NCBI GenBank assembly: GCA_023213395.1
Contig: CM041465.1
Span: 239,451,741 to 239,515,740 of the forward strand
DNA from: Cycas panzhihuaensis
Lineage: Eukaryota; Cycadophyta
Length of the DNA: 64,000 nt
Direction: 5' to 3'
Shown: positions 1 to 11,800 of the stretch, in pieces
Layout: each line of letters begins with the position of its first letter
Position numbering within the stretch: position 1 is the first letter of the stretch
Program-made: the position numbers and the translations under genes
The notes under the pieces: generated by a model
Told to the model about the DNA's origin: nothing
Databases searched by the model: none
What the model saw: the letters and a program-made list of their open reading frames with translations, nothing else

Positions 1-473
1 AACTGCTGCATCAATCAATCCAGACTGTATATTGCAAATCCAGGACGCCCCCGGTCAACATTCAATTTTAGTTTTAGGAACATACTCTTTAATTATCATT
101 TCGATTTTTCCATCGGCACCTGATCCGACAAATAAACAAATATCGGCAACATCCATAAGAATTTCGAAATTAAACGAAATGTATATCATTACATCCTTAG
201 TTAAGTCATATCCAGCCGCGCAATTATAATTTACAATAACATGGGTCAACGCGTCATAATATTTATATCAGCCAGCCGAACGGGGATTCAAAAAAGTTAG
301 CAGAAATCCTAATTTCTCGTCAAAAACATCTCAGCGGTTGCAACTTTACATCATTCCGCCTCACAATTCATCTTGCTCAGAAATTGTACGATCGTATTTC
401 CGAAACGACAGACTTACAGAAATGCGTTTCTCAACAGAATTTCTTGCGACTTTTTGTTCATAAATCATCCGAT
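1..473. other. Intergenic, 3' side of the SAUR gene
   Basis: AT-rich sequence downstream of the SAUR stop codon. Two short overlapping open frames lie at 32-249 on opposite strands, but neither resembles a family I recognise and they are probably chance frames. The 3' UTR of the SAUR transcript should lie here; no clear poly(A) signal was identified. Confidence 0.5.
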
Positions 474-1034
474 TCACCCAAAAGACTTTTGCAGAGATGC
501 TCTGCTACACGCTTTGCTCGAAGGGAAGGCTCCGTAAAAATCATGGGCCTGGGATCCACAATATATGGAGTCCGCTTCAATATTCGAGAGATCGTCGAGA
601 CTGAGCGTCTTCTGCTCCTCCGGATCGTTTCTCTCGCAGACCCACAGCACGCGATCGAAAACGGCCGTGTCACAGGGAATGGTGAGCCCGCCTTTGTGAT
701 CGAACCCGAACTCCTCCTCCGCCTTCTGCAGCAGAGTTCGAAACGCGGGGCGGCTCAAATAACATGTGGGTATGATGAACCGCCTCCGTTCTCTGCCAAC
801 GTAAACGGCCAGGTAACCCTCCGGCACGTCTGGAGGAGGGCACCCCGGACATTCTTCGTCCGAGTCGTACATGCGCGAGAGTGCCGATCGCTGTTTAAAT
901 TTTGGCGACAGAGAGCACCCGACCGCGTGCAACGGCTTCCTGGTGAGAGCGAGCGCGTGCCATTTCTTCACCAACTGGCGCAGCCTCACGATCTGGCGGA
1001 TTCCGTTAATCTTCTTACCATTCATCGTGGCCAA
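474..1034 (-). CDS. SAUR-family (small auxin up RNA) protein
   Basis: An intact, intronless frame of 186 codons. Residues about 69-135 form the SAUR domain: it opens with [12 protein letters not shown], continues through the basic RERRRFIIP and the [20 protein letters not shown] stretch, and ends with the GGLTIPC motif. The basic N-terminus ([14 protein letters not shown]) is like the SAUR41/71/72-type subgroup. SAUR proteins in general act in auxin- and brassinosteroid-linked cell expansion; well-studied members inhibit PP2C.D phosphatases and so activate plasma-membrane H+-ATPases. That role for this copy is inferred from the family. At 186 residues it is longer than most SAURs because of a roughly 50-residue tail rich in Ser and Asp. 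The first in-frame Met (MATMNGKK) was chosen; the Met at residue 4 is the only nearby alternative. GC content is clearly higher than in the surrounding DNA. This is the only undamaged host-like gene in the window. Confidence 0.9.
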   Translation of the reverse strand: MATMNGKKINGIRQIVRLRQLVKKWHALALTRKPLHAVGCSLSPKFKQRSALSRMYDSDEECPGCPPPDVPEGYLAVYVGRERRRFIIPTCYLSRPAFRTLLQKAEEEFGFDHKGGLTIPCDTAVFDRVLWVCERNDPEEQKTLSLDDLSNIEADSIYCGSQAHDFYGAFPSSKACSRASLQKSFG

Positions 1035-1040
1035 ACTAAA

Positions 1041-1052
1041 CCCCCCCCCCCC
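1041..1052. repeat. Homopolymer C12 tract in the SAUR 5' leader
   Basis: Twelve consecutive C on the plus strand (G12 in the SAUR transcript sense) a few bases upstream of the SAUR start codon. Length is prone to sequencing or replication slippage. Confidence 0.8.
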
Positions 1053-1138
1053 AACCGTAGGGAATTTGACAGAACGAGGGTCCTAAGTTCTGTAATACGG
1101 CCGGATTTGCTTCGTACCGGGAAACCTTCAGGAGCATG

Positions 1139-1400
1139 GTAACAAGTAGAACAGGAAGAAGAAGAAGGGGAGAGGTTGAAGAGAGCAAAGAGGAATTAAA
1201 TTAAGCATAAACTCTCAAGTGGGGTGGAGCAGGGTAGGGTGGGTTGGATTGGCTTGCTGCAATAATCATGGAGGGCTGGGCGAGGCAGAGGAACCCGGAC
1301 ACATACAAACCCTAATTAATTCTCACACAGTTCCACTGTCTTTTCTAGGCCCAATATCCAGGCCGATGGGTCTACTCTGATCCCGTCTCATGTCTCCTCC
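1139..1400 (-). promoter_or_regulatory. Putative SAUR upstream region with pyrimidine tract and AuxRE core
   Basis: Read on the minus strand, 1139-1195 is a CT-rich stretch typical of plant 5' UTRs and proximal promoters, preceded by an AT-rich TTAATTTAATT segment near 1195-1205. A TGTCTC auxin response element core lies at 1391-1396 (plus orientation), about 360 bp upstream of the start codon. A single AuxRE core is weak evidence; it is noted because the gene family is auxin-induced. No canonical TATAAA was found. Confidence 0.35.
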
Positions 1401-1599
1401 AACCAAATGCGCTGAGAATTCTCGGTTGACAGCACATATCGGGAGCCCCACCACCGAAAACGAAATTGGCAGTGATAGCATCCCAATTTAATATGACAGC
1501 GTAAGCTAGGTTTTGGCCGCCAACCAACGGCCTTTCGCTTACTGTTACCTTGGGATCGAAATTCCGCCATCGATGCTCTTGAAATTATAACAATTTATT

Positions 1600-1725
1600 T
1601 AAAGAAAGGTTGACGCATCTTGGACTGCAAGGCTGGGCTCGTGGGAACGCAGACGGGATTCGAACCTTCATTAGCCCACAGTTTAATGACGTGTTACTCC
1701 GGTTGTTTGCATGTCTGTTGACATG
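1600..1725 (-). repeat. tRNA-derived (SINE-like) relic
   Basis: On the minus strand there is a perfect RNA polymerase III B-box (GGTTCGAATCC, complement of 1656-1666). About 45 bases upstream is a weak A-box-like stretch (AACCGGAGTAAC). The spacing and the tRNA-like T-loop fit a plant SINE head or degraded tRNA. It is not a functional tRNA: the T-stem pairs poorly and no acceptor stem closes it. An AT-rich stretch with TTTCTTTAAATAAATTG follows on the 3' side. It lies about 600 bp upstream of the SAUR start. Confidence 0.4.
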
Positions 1726-2480
1726 ATACACAACTCACATATTTCCGACCCGGTATTCTCTTGCCAGGGCATCACATAATCGTAAGGTTGTTTGGGTTAA
1801 CGGACGCTTTGAAATTTGAGACCGAAATTGTCCATCGAGGGGATTTGTTATGGGTATCAAATATTTGAACAAAGAAAGATTTGTTGGTCAAATGCAAAGA
1901 GAAGTTGCTCGTCAAATCTTGAAGGTCACTCCGCCAAATGTTGCTTTCTCAATTTATCTGTAGTAGTTTCTAGACTTGTTGTACATGTTGAAAGTGGGAT
2001 ATATTTTATGTGATTAAAAGTAATTTTAGTCCATTTTGTCAAACATGTATAGTTCTAGATTTCTACCCTCCTACTCTCTTGATTAGACAGGAATGACTTT
2101 TCAACTATGAGTCTAATTAGTGAATGCCATTAATTTTTTCATATAGAATTAATGCCAATGGGGATTGAGGTGCTAAAATAAAAGGGATATGGTTAATTCT
2201 AAGTTGATTATTCAAATTAAAAGATACTTTTGCTAGAGCAATGGGAGAGGTGAGACACCATATAGGTTTGCATTATAAATTATAGTAAATCTAAGTCTAC
2301 ATCTAAAGAAAATATTGAGTCAAATGATGGTTCTATCTAATGTTTTGCCTTAATAGTTCATTTGTGATACTTGAGGAAAAAAAGGAAAATGAACTTGTTT
2401 TTATACATGATTAATAAATATATTGACATTACAATCTAAAACTATTATTCTCTCTAGACAATAGAAAGTCATATTGATCT

Positions 2481-2482
<2 letters not shown>
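1726..2482. other. AT-rich intergenic DNA, nothing recognised
   Basis: No convincing coding frame, RNA gene or repeat boundary. The short open frame at 1816-2013 has no recognisable features. Confidence 0.5.
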
Positions 2483-2571
<89 letters not shown>

Positions 2572-2755
2572 GTATATCTATATATATATATGTATATCTA
2601 TATCTGTGTATATATATATATGTATATGTATATATATATATGCATATATATATATATGTATATGTATGTATATGTATATGTATGTGTATGTATATGTATA
2701 TGTATGTATGTATATGTTTATATACATATACATATATACATATACATACATATAC

Positions 2756-2787
<32 letters not shown>
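2483..2787. repeat. TA / TATG microsatellite with a palindromic right half
   Basis: About 300 bp of (TA)n interrupted by ATGTAT and TATATG variants. From about 2655 the strand composition flips from TATG-rich to CATA-rich around 2715-2722, so the right part can fold on itself. The Tyr/Ile-repeat open frames on both strands here are artefacts of the repeat. Element A begins immediately at its right edge, so A appears to have inserted into this microsatellite. Confidence 0.9.
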
Positions 2788-2792
<5 letters not shown>

Positions 2793-3447
2793 AGAAAATT
2801 CGGTCCCAATAATCAAAAACTACCACTAAGATGTAAATTATTTTGCAACTAGTTACAGGAACTGAAACTGAAATTTAATATGCAAGTTTTAAAACTAGAT
2901 ATAATACAATAAATGAATTAGAAAGCTAAAGCATCATATATACGACCGATATAACATAGTAAAATCCTAATAGTGTGTTACAGAAACATCCACACAGTAA
3001 AGGTGTCGATTTTTATTATCAAAGAATAGATAAGTGTACATAATCTACAGTAGAATGCTCATGGCAACAACAACTAGTCACCCAATTTCTCACAGTAGAT
3101 CTAAATACATCGAACACCATCAACATAATGAAAAAACACCCTAAAATTGGCTATATGAGAAAGTCGTATAAGGCACAAATCTCGACCATCAAATCTAGGG
3201 TATTTTGAACGAACGACCCCAATTCTCTTTATAATTTAGTATATTTTTCAATGCTAGTTTTTTTGGTCGGGAGCTTCCGCCCCTGAACCCCCCTCTTTGC
3301 AAGGAGGGATTCTGGCACCCTCGCACCCCTGGCCAATGGGAGTTCCTACCCCACTTTGGATCCCCCCAAGAAAGTTTAGGGAGGAAACTGCATTACCAAC
3401 TTGTCAAAATTTTAGCCTTCAAAACATTATTGTCACAATATCTAATA
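2788..3447 (-). repeat. 3' LTR of copia element A
   Basis: A 660-bp LTR. On the plus strand it starts TGTTGAG and ends CTAATA, where the family has CTAACA, and it is followed by the polypurine tract. It is homologous along its length to the LTRs at 8158-8805 and 12851-13489 in inverse orientation, including the G/C-rich block with CCCC/GGGG runs and the TTTATTATCAAAGAATAGA segment. Confidence 0.9.
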
Positions 3448-3458
3448 ATCTCCACCTT
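3448..3458 (-). promoter_or_regulatory. Polypurine tract of element A
   Basis: Complement reads AAGGTGGAGAT directly before the LTR start, the usual copia second-strand priming site. The same motif precedes the 3' LTR of element C. Confidence 0.8.
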
Positions 3459-3494
3459 AACAACAATTTACCTGATACATTTTTTGGACCATTC

Positions 3495-5150
3495 ATCACT
3501 TTTTCTACAAGCCAAGATAAGTCAAATACTATTTGAACTTCTCAAATAGTACTGGTTTTGTGAACATGTTAGCACAATTATGTTTTGTGTTAACTTTCTC
3601 AAATATCACTCTACCTGCTTCCACAACCTGTCTAACAAAATGGTACTTAAGAGCAATATGTTTTGTCCTACTATGATAAGTTGGATTCTTTGCTAAGTAA
3701 ATGGCACTTTGACTGTTATAAAATACCTTTACCTTTTCCTATTTCCTTCTAAGCTCAACCAATAGATCCTACAACCAGATTACTTCTTTACAAGCATGTG
3801 TTGTAGCAACATATCCTATTTCTATAGTTGATAATGCAATTGTGCTTTGCAATTTTGACATCCAATTAATTAGACCATTTGCGAGAGTAAATACATAACC
3901 TGAAGTAGACATTCTCTTATCTAAATCTCTTGCAAAGTCTGAATCAACATATCCTCAAACTTAATTACTTGTACCTCCAAATGTGATGTAATAGTCACTT
4001 ATATGCCCCTTAAACACCGAAGCACCTATTTCACTGTTGCCCAATGTTCCTTTCCTAGATTTGCTATAAACCTGCTAACTACACCAACTGCATATAAAAT
4101 GTTAGGTTGTGTATATACCATGGCATATATTAAACTTCATACTACACTAGCATAAGGTACACGAGACATATAATCATTTTTTTATTCATTATTAAGACTC
4201 ATACTCGAAGAAAGCTTAAAATGGGAAGCCAATGAAATACTCATTGGTTTCATATTTGCCATATCAAATTTGGTTAGCACATTCTCCATATATTTCTACT
4301 GTAATAACCATAGCTTACCATTTTTCCTGACTCTATATATCTCTATACTTAAGATTTGTTTTGAAGCTTCCAGATTTTTCATGTCAAAAGTCTTAGCTAA
4401 TTGAATCTTTAACTTGTTGATTTCTGTCATGCTCTTGCTTGCAATGAGCATGTCATCAATATATAATACCAAGATAGTGAATAAGTTATTGTCTAAGAAT
4501 TTAAAGTAAACACAATGATCATACTCACTTCTTTTAAAAATTTGGTTCTCTATGAAGGCATCAAACTTCCTATACCATTGCTTGGGTGATTGCTTCAAGC
4601 CATACAATGATTTCTTGAGCCTACAAATAAGTCTTTTCATGCCATCCTATACAAACCCTTCTGGTTGATCCATATAGATCTCCTCATCTAAATCCTTATA
4701 TAGAAAAGTTATTTTTACATCTAACTGCTTCAACTCTAAATCAAGAGAAGTTACCAATGTTAACAGAACCTAAATTGAAACAAGTTTAACAACTGGTGAA
4801 AAGATCTCATGAAAGTCAATACCCACTTTCTGTGTAAAACCTTTAGCCACCAATCTTGTCTTGTATTTATCAACCTTTCCATCAACATCTGTTTTCTTCT
4901 TAAAAACCCACCTACAACTAATACTCTTTTTATCATATGGAAGTTCTACCGTCCCATAAATTATTTTTATTCAAAGCATCTATCTCTTCTTGTATAACCC
5001 TCTTCCACTTCTCATTATAGATACCATCTACTACTTCCTGATAATATATAGGCTCACCATTATTAGAAACCAAAGTAATAGAAATAAAAGGGTTGTACTT
5101 GTTAGGTGGATGGCTGACTCATGTAGATCTTCTAACAGTTGGTGGAGGAG
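3495..5150 (-). pseudogene. Copia element A: reverse transcriptase and RNase H, degenerate
   Basis: Minus-strand remnants of the RT-RNase H part of a Ty1/copia polyprotein. The open piece at 4296-4640 holds the KKSLYGLKQSPKQWYRKFD motif and the catalytic box LVLYIDDMLIASKS, then the QLAKTFDMKNL block. Further left the frame is broken but aligns with the RNase H end of element C at 12340-12808. Many in-frame stops and shifts make it non-functional. The gene order on this strand (gag, protease, integrase, RT, RNase H) is the copia order. Confidence 0.85.
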
Positions 5151-5199
5151 TATCCACATGCTCATATAAATCTACTGTAGATTTATCTTAAAGAAGGTC

Positions 5200-6632
5200 T
5201 TCTTGCTCTTTTGTTTCCAAAGATGGCTAAGTCTTAAACTTGACCTGTTAATATTCAACTTTCTGGTCCTATTTTACTTTAACTTCTACACTGTCTAATT
5301 TTAGAAAGAGAGATTTGTCAAATACAACATTTATATTAATAGTAATTTTGTAGGCAGTAGGATTCCACAACCTGTATCCCTTCACACCATCTCTATCACC
5401 ATAGCCAACAAAGATATATCTCTTGGATTTTCGGTATAACTTTGAACGTTGACTTTTATTAGTCAAGGCGTAAGCATCACAACAAAAAACTTTTAAATTT
5501 GAATAGTTACATGGATGTCCACTCCATATCTCTTCAGGAATCTTGTAGTCTATTGCAAGTAATAGTGACATGTTTACCAAATAACAAGTTGTTTGAATAG
5601 CTTTCGGACATAAGCCCTACTCCATTCCTACATTACTTAGCATGCTTCTTGCTCTTTCTAAGAATGTCCTATTCATGCGCTCAACTATGCCATTTACTGC
5701 GGAGTATAGCTAGTGGTCTTATGCTTTTTGATCCCAGCTTCTCTGCAATAATTTTCAAACTCTAAGCAGTTAAATTTGCCTCCACTATCAATTCTTAAAT
5801 ATTTAATAGATGTGCTAGTGCTCTTCTCAACCAGAGCCTTAAACTGCTTAAATATACTAAAAACTTTAAATTTCTTTTAAAAAAAAATAGACCCATACCT
5901 TTTTGGAGTAATCATCTATAAATGTAATAAAGTACAATGATCCTCCATAAGATATTATAGGGGTTGGTCCCCACACATCTGAATGTACATAATCCAAAAC
6001 ATCTTTACCAATGTGATTTTCTACTTTAAACCTAAGTTTACATTACTTTTCAAAAATATAATATTTACAAAAAGCTAAATCTAAAAGCTACAAGTTAGGA
6101 AGTAACTTACGGTTCATCAACGCCTTATGTCCTCTCTCACTCGTGTACCCAAGTCTCTGATACCATAACTGAGTTGGATCTTTTGCAATCTTTGATGTTA
6201 TAGCTGCATGGTTAACATTTGTCCTTTCCACTAAAATATAAAGGTTTCCTTTCTTTAAGGCTTTTATAATAACTAAGATGCTATTTGATACCTTTAAGAC
6301 TCCTTCATGACCTGTGCACTTATAACCACTAGAATCTAGTTCACTCAAGGAAATTAGATTTATTTTTAGATTAGGTACATGTCTAACTTCAGTTAATAGT
6401 CTCACTACACCATCGAACATTTTAATTCTGATGTTACCAATGCCCACATCTTATAGAAAATTTCATTTGTCATAAACACATCACCACCATCAAGAGGTTG
6501 ATACGATGAAAACCAACTTTTATGTGGACACATATGGTGTAAAGTACCCAAATCTAACAACCAATCATGATGATAATAATAAATATTACAAGCAACCAAG
6601 ACATCATCATCCATACCTTGATTTGACTCCAC
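5200..6632 (-). pseudogene. Copia element A: protease, GAG-pre-integrase and integrase, degenerate
   Basis: Reading right to left, 6405-6632 contains the protease stretch WLLDLGTLHHM, in which the DSG active site reads DLG. Next, 6088-6447 has the GAG-pre-integrase segment with VRHVPNLKINLISL. The frame at 5269-5580 carries the C-terminal integrase block (EEIWSGHPCNYSNLKVF and RYIFVGYGDRDGVKGYRLWN). Between them the integrase core is broken by stops. It is close to element C at 9658-10836, so A and C belong to one family. Confidence 0.85.
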
Positions 6633-6659
6633 CTTATTAGCCTCCTTGGTAGGATCTTC

Positions 6660-7424
6660 CTTTTTCTAGAACTCCTCCCTTTTATAGCAATCCTTCTTGA
6701 AGTGATCTATCTTATTGCAATGCCAACATTTGAGCTTACTCTTCTTACTTTTTGACTTTGACCTCAATGTATCCCTAGAGCTTTGTCCTCTCTTAATCGT
6801 TTTATACCTTACTGTCATAACTTTTGGTATGGAGGTTTCAAGACTGAACTTCTTCCTCACTTCTTCTATTAGCAAAGCACTCACAATAGAATCATAGTCT
6901 AATTTATCTATAGTATTAAAACTCATTAAGGTGACAATATCATTCTAGGATTTCAGTAAAAAATGTAACAAGGTAACAACCTTATCCTCATCCTCAATCG
7001 TGACATCGATACTAGTCAACTAATAAATAAGAGTATTAAAAATATTTAAATGATCAACAATTTTCGTACCTTCTTTTATCCGTAATGAGTAATGCTGCCT
7101 CTTTAAGTAGATTCAATTCATCACTGATTTAGTCATGTATAAGCCTTCTAACTAGGTCCATAATCCTATTATTATCTACTCCCCTGCAATGTTAAATAGA
7201 ACTTCATCCGCTAACCAAAATCATATTGTGCTAAGAGCCATTTTATCTAAATCATCCTAATCGTCATCGTTTATCCCTGTGGATTTTTTTGATTTTCTTG
7301 TAAGATCTAAATACAAACCTTGTTGTATCAAAATATCATATGCTTTCAACTTCCACAATTTAAAGTTATTCTTACCATTAAATTTCTCCACCTCAAACTT
7401 TGCATTTGTCAGTTTCTTCATTTA
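6660..7424 (-). pseudogene. Copia element A: gag, degenerate
   Basis: The gag begins near 7424 with a Met followed by the copia-type stretch AKFEVEKFNGKNNFKLWKL. At 6666-6926 a capsid C-terminal piece leads into an intact CCHC zinc knuckle, CWHCNKIDHFKKDC. Stops and shifts separate the two. Gag packages the element RNA in virus-like particles; this copy cannot be translated through. Confidence 0.8.
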
Positions 7425-7478
7425 GTATATAAAAAGATGACACCAAAATCTTCACAAACTTGCTACAAAAATAAAAGT

Positions 7479-7491
7479 GGCTATAATACCA
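7479..7491 (-). promoter_or_regulatory. Primer binding site of element A
   Basis: Complement reads TGGTATTATAGCC, a decayed form of the initiator-Met tRNA site TGGTATCAGAGCC. It lies 2 bp inside the 5' LTR end. Confidence 0.75.
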
Positions 7492-7493
7492 CT

Positions 7494-7582
7494 TATTGAG
7501 GAAATTCAATCCCAATAACTAGAAACTGCCACCGAGATCTAAACTATTTTGTAACTAGTTACATGAATCAAAACTAAAATTT
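7494..7582 (-). repeat. 5' LTR of element A, inner 89 bp
   Basis: Matches the first about 90 bp of the LTR at 2788 (starting TATTGAGG, family TGTTGAG). It stops abruptly at 7582, and the rest of this LTR resumes at 13522. The flanking pentamers are AATTT (7578-7582) and GATTT (13522-13526), a target-site duplication with one change, so the intervening 5.9 kb is inserted DNA. Confidence 0.85.
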
Positions 7583-8157
7583 TATTAAGTAAAGTGACAT
7601 TAATGATTTGGAGGCTAAACTTTTTACAGGTTGGCAGCGCAGTTTCCCCCCAAACCTTCCTTGGGGGGTTCCAAGGGAGGCAAGAGTCCCCTTTGGCTAA
7701 GGGGGTACGGGGGAGTCCCAAAAATTTAACACTGGAAAGTATATTAAATTGTAAAGAGAATCAGGGTCATTCACCCAAAATACCCTGGATTCTACAATCA
7801 AGATTTGTGCCTTGTATGACTCTCTTATATAGCTTGATCTAGGGCATTTTTCATTAGGTTGATAGTGTTCAATGTACTGTGAGGAGTTGGGCGGCTGATT
7901 GTTGTTACTATGAGCACTCTACTACAGATTATGTACATATTCTCCATTCTTTGATAATAAAGATCGATACCTTTCTTGTGTGGATATTTCCTTAGCACAT
8001 TGCTAGGGTTTTACTATGTTATATCAGGTGTATATGTGATGCTTGGCTTTTTTATTCATTTTATTATTTTATCTCTGGTTTAAGAACTTGCATGCTAAAT
8101 TTTAGTTTTGATTCCTGTAATTAGTTGCAAGAATAGTTATGATCTTAGTGGCAGTTT
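7583..8157 (+). repeat. Solo LTR B, left part
   Basis: Plus-strand LTR of the same copia family, starting TATTAAG (family TGTTAG) and running to GGCAGTTT at 8157. Its missing last about 30 bp are found at 13495-13521. No B-specific internal region exists, so B is a solo LTR that landed in the 5' LTR of A and was later split by element C. Confidence 0.85.
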
Positions 8158-8805
8158 TGTTAATATGTGATAGCAAATGGTTGGGAGGCTAAAATTTTGA
8201 CATGTTGGTAGCGCAGGTTCCTCCCTAAACCTTCCTCAGGGGGTTCCAAGGGGGGTGGGAGCCCCTCTTGGTTAGGGAGGTGTGGGGGGCGTGGAACGCC
8301 CCCCACTAAGAGGGGGTTCAGGGGCGATAGCCCCTAACCCAAAAAATTAGCACTGAAAACTATATTAAATTATAAAAAGAATCAGGGTCGTTCGATAAAA
8401 GTACCCTAGATTAGATGGTCAAGATTTGTGCTATGTATGACCCACTTATGTAGCCTGATTTAGGGTATATTTCTTTATGTTGAGGTTGTTTAATGTACTG
8501 TGAGTAGGGCGACGGCTGGTTGTTGTTGTTAAGAGCACTCTGCTACTAGTTATGTACATTATCTCCATTCTATGATAATAAAGATCAATACATTTCTTGT
8601 GTGGATGTTTTCCTAGCACACGATTGGGGTTTTACCACGTTATATTAGGTGTACATTTTATGCTTGGATTTCTTTTTCATTTTATTATTTTATTTCTGGT
8701 TTAAGAACTTGCATGTAATTTTAGATTCTATTCCTATAACTAATTGCAAGAATAGTTTAGATCTTGGTGGCGGTTTCAGGGTATTGGGACCTTATCGTCT
8801 CAACA
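8158..8805 (+). repeat. 5' LTR of copia element C
   Basis: 648 bp, TGTTAATATG to CTCAACA, obeying the TG...CA rule. It contains a G-rich/C-rich imperfect inverted block near 8215-8345. A likely poly(A) signal, AATAAAG, lies in the segment TGATAATAAAGATC (about 8572-8585) and is conserved in all LTRs of this family here. Confidence 0.92.
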
Positions 8806-8807
8806 AG

Positions 8808-8820
8808 TGGTATCAAAGCC
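8808..8820 (+). promoter_or_regulatory. Primer binding site of element C
   Basis: TGGTATCAAAGCC, one base from the initiator-Met tRNA complement, 2 bp after the LTR end. Confidence 0.88.
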
Positions 8821-8877
8821 ACTTTTATTTTTACAGCGAGTTTGTGAAGGTTTTGGTGTCATCTTTCTCTACACCAA

Positions 8878-11800
8878 ATGGCGAAACTAGCAAGTACAAA
8901 GTTTGAGGTGGATAAATTCAATGGCAAGACCAACTTCAAGTTGTGGAAACTAAAAGCGTATGATGTTATTGTATAGCAGGGTTTGTACAGAGCTCTTGCA
9001 AGAAAAATAAGGAAACCCGTAGGGATGGATGATGACGAATGGGATGATCTAGATGAAAAGGCTCTTAGCACAATGTGATTATGCTTGGCAGATGAAGTTC
9101 TATTTAATATCACAGTAGAGCAGATAACAACAGGATTATGGACTCAGTTGGAAGGCCTGTATATGACTAAATCAGTGACGAATTGAATTTACTTGAAGAG
9201 GCAACTGTACTCATTACGGATGAAGGAAGGTACAAAAATTGCTGACTATTTAAATATTTTTAAAACTCTTATTTGTTAATTGGCTAGTATAAATGTTAAA
9301 ATTGAGGATGAGGACAAGGTTGTTACTTTGTTATGCTCATTACCAGAATCCTATGATAATATTTTCACCTCAATTAGTTTTAGCACTATAGATGAATTAG
9401 AATATGATTATGTTGTGAGTGTTTTACTAATGGAAGAAGTGCAGAGGAAGTCTAGTCTTGAAACCTCCATACCAGAAGCTATGACAGTAAGGGGTAGAAC
9501 AATTAATAGAGGATAAAGTTCTTGGGATACATCAAGGTCAAAGTCAAAAGGCAAGAAGCATAAGCTTAGGTGTTAGCACTGTAATAAGACTGGTCACCTC
9601 AAGAAGGATTACTACAAAAGGAAGGAGTTCCATAAAAGGGAAGATCCTACCAAGGAGATGAATCAGGTGGAGTCAAATCAAGGTATGGATGATGATGCCT
9701 TAATTACTTATAATGTTTCCCATTATCACCATGGCTGGTTATTAGATCCAGGTACTTTGTACCACATGTATCCACACAAAAGTTGGTTCTCATCGTACCG
9801 ACCTCTTGATGGTGGTGATGTGTTTATGGGAAATGAAGTTTCTTGTAAGATAGTGGGCATTGGTAGCATCGGAATTAAGGTGTTCAATGGTGTAGTGAAA
9901 ACATTAACTAAGGTTAGACATGTACCTGATCTGAAAAAGAATCTGATTTCCTTAGGTGAGCTAGATTTAGGTGGTTATAAGCATACAGGTCATGAAGGAG
10001 TCTTAAAGGTGTCAAAGAGTGCCTTGGTTGTTGGAAAAGCCTTAAAGAAAGGAAATCTTTATATTTTAGTGGAAAGTATAGATGTCATCCAAGCAGCTAC
10101 AGCATTAAAAACTGCAGAAGATCTAGCTTAGTTAAGGCATCAGAGACTTGGGCACATGAATGAGAGAGGACTTAAGGTGTTGATAAACTGTAAGTTACTT
10201 CCTAACTTACAACTTTCAGATTTGGCTTTCTGTAAATATTGTGTTTTTAGAAAACAGTGTAGACTTAGGTTTAAAGTAGGGAGTCAAATTAGTAAAGACG
10301 TTATGGATTACATACATTCAGATGTGTGGGGACTAGCCCCTAAAATATCTTGTGTATGATCATTGTACTTTGTCACATTTATAGATGATTACTCCAAGAA
10401 GGTATGGGTCTATTTTTTGAAAAGGAAATCTGAAGTTTTCAGTGTGTTTAAGCAGTTCAAGGCTCTAGTTGAGAATAATACTGGTAAGTCAATCAAATGT
10501 TTAAGAACTGACAATGGAGGTGAGTTCAACTCCATGGAGTTTGAGAACTATTTCAGAGAAGCTAGGATCGAAAGTTACAAGACCACTAACTATACTCTGC
10601 AGCAAAATGGCATTGCTGAGCGCATGAATAAGACATTCTTAGAAAGAGCAAGAAGCATGTTAAGTAATGCTAGAGTGGAGCAGGGCTTGTGGGTAGAAGC
10701 TATTCAAACAACTTGCTATTTGGTAAACATATCATCATTACTTGAAATAGACTACAAGATTCCTGAAGAGGTATGGACTAGACATCCATGTGACTATTCA
10801 AATTTGAGAGTTTTAAGTTGTGATGTTTATGCCTAAACTAATAAAAGTAAACGTTCAAAGTTAGGCCCAAAATCCAAGAAATATATCTTTGTTGGTTATA
10901 GTGATAAAGATGGTGTGAAGGGATATATGTTGTGAGATCTTACTGCCTACAAAATCACTATTAACAGAGATGTTGTATTTGATGAATCTCTCCTTCTAAA
11001 ACCAGACAATGTAAAAGTTGAAGTGAAATATGAGCAAAAAGATGAACATCAACAGGTCAAGTTTGAACCCAACCATCTTTAGAATCAGAAGAGTAGGAAG
11101 TTCTTTCTGAAGATGAACCCGCAACAAATTTACAAGATTATGTGGACACTCCTTTACCAACAGTTAAAATATCTACATGAGTTAGTCATCCACTTGATAG
11201 GTATAACCGGTTTACTTCTATTGCTTTGGTTTCTAATGATGGTGAGCCTATATGTTATCAAGAAGCAGTGGATAATATCCATAGTGAGAAGTGGAAGAGG
11301 GCTATGCGGGAAGAGATAGATGCATTAAAGAAAAATAATTCATGGGACTTGGTAGAACTTTCACATGGCAGGAAGACTGTTGGTTGCAGGTGGGTTTTTA
11401 AGATAAAAACAGATGTTGATAGAAAGATTAATAAATACAAAGCAAGATTGGTGGCTAAAGGCTTTATACAGAAAGCAGGTATTGACTTTCATGAGATCTT
11501 TTCACCAATTATTAAACTTGTTTCAATTCGAGTGCTGTCATCATTTGTAGCTTCTCTTGATTTGGAGTTGGAGTAGTTAGATGTAAAAATAACTTTTCTA
11601 CATCGAGATTTAGATGAGGAGATCTATATGGATCAACCAGAAGGTTTTGTACAGGATGGCAGAAAAAGACTTGTTTGTAGGCTCAAGAAATCATTATATG
11701 GCCTGAAGCAATCTCCCAGGGAATGGTACAAGAAGTTTGATGCATTCATGGATAGCCAAAATTTTAAAAGAAGTGAGTATGATCATTATGTTTACTTTAA

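Noticed and set aside
384-1142. 252-codon plus-strand open frame over the SAUR gene
   Set aside because: It is the antisense shadow of a GC-rich SAUR frame; no domain, and the minus-strand frame has a full SAUR signature.
1636-1720. Functional tRNA gene
   Set aside because: B-box present but T-stem mismatched, no acceptor stem, and A-box weak; called a SINE-like relic instead.
2429-2852. Tyr/Ile-repeat open frames on both strands
   Set aside because: Produced by the TA/TATG microsatellite; no start context or non-repetitive sequence.
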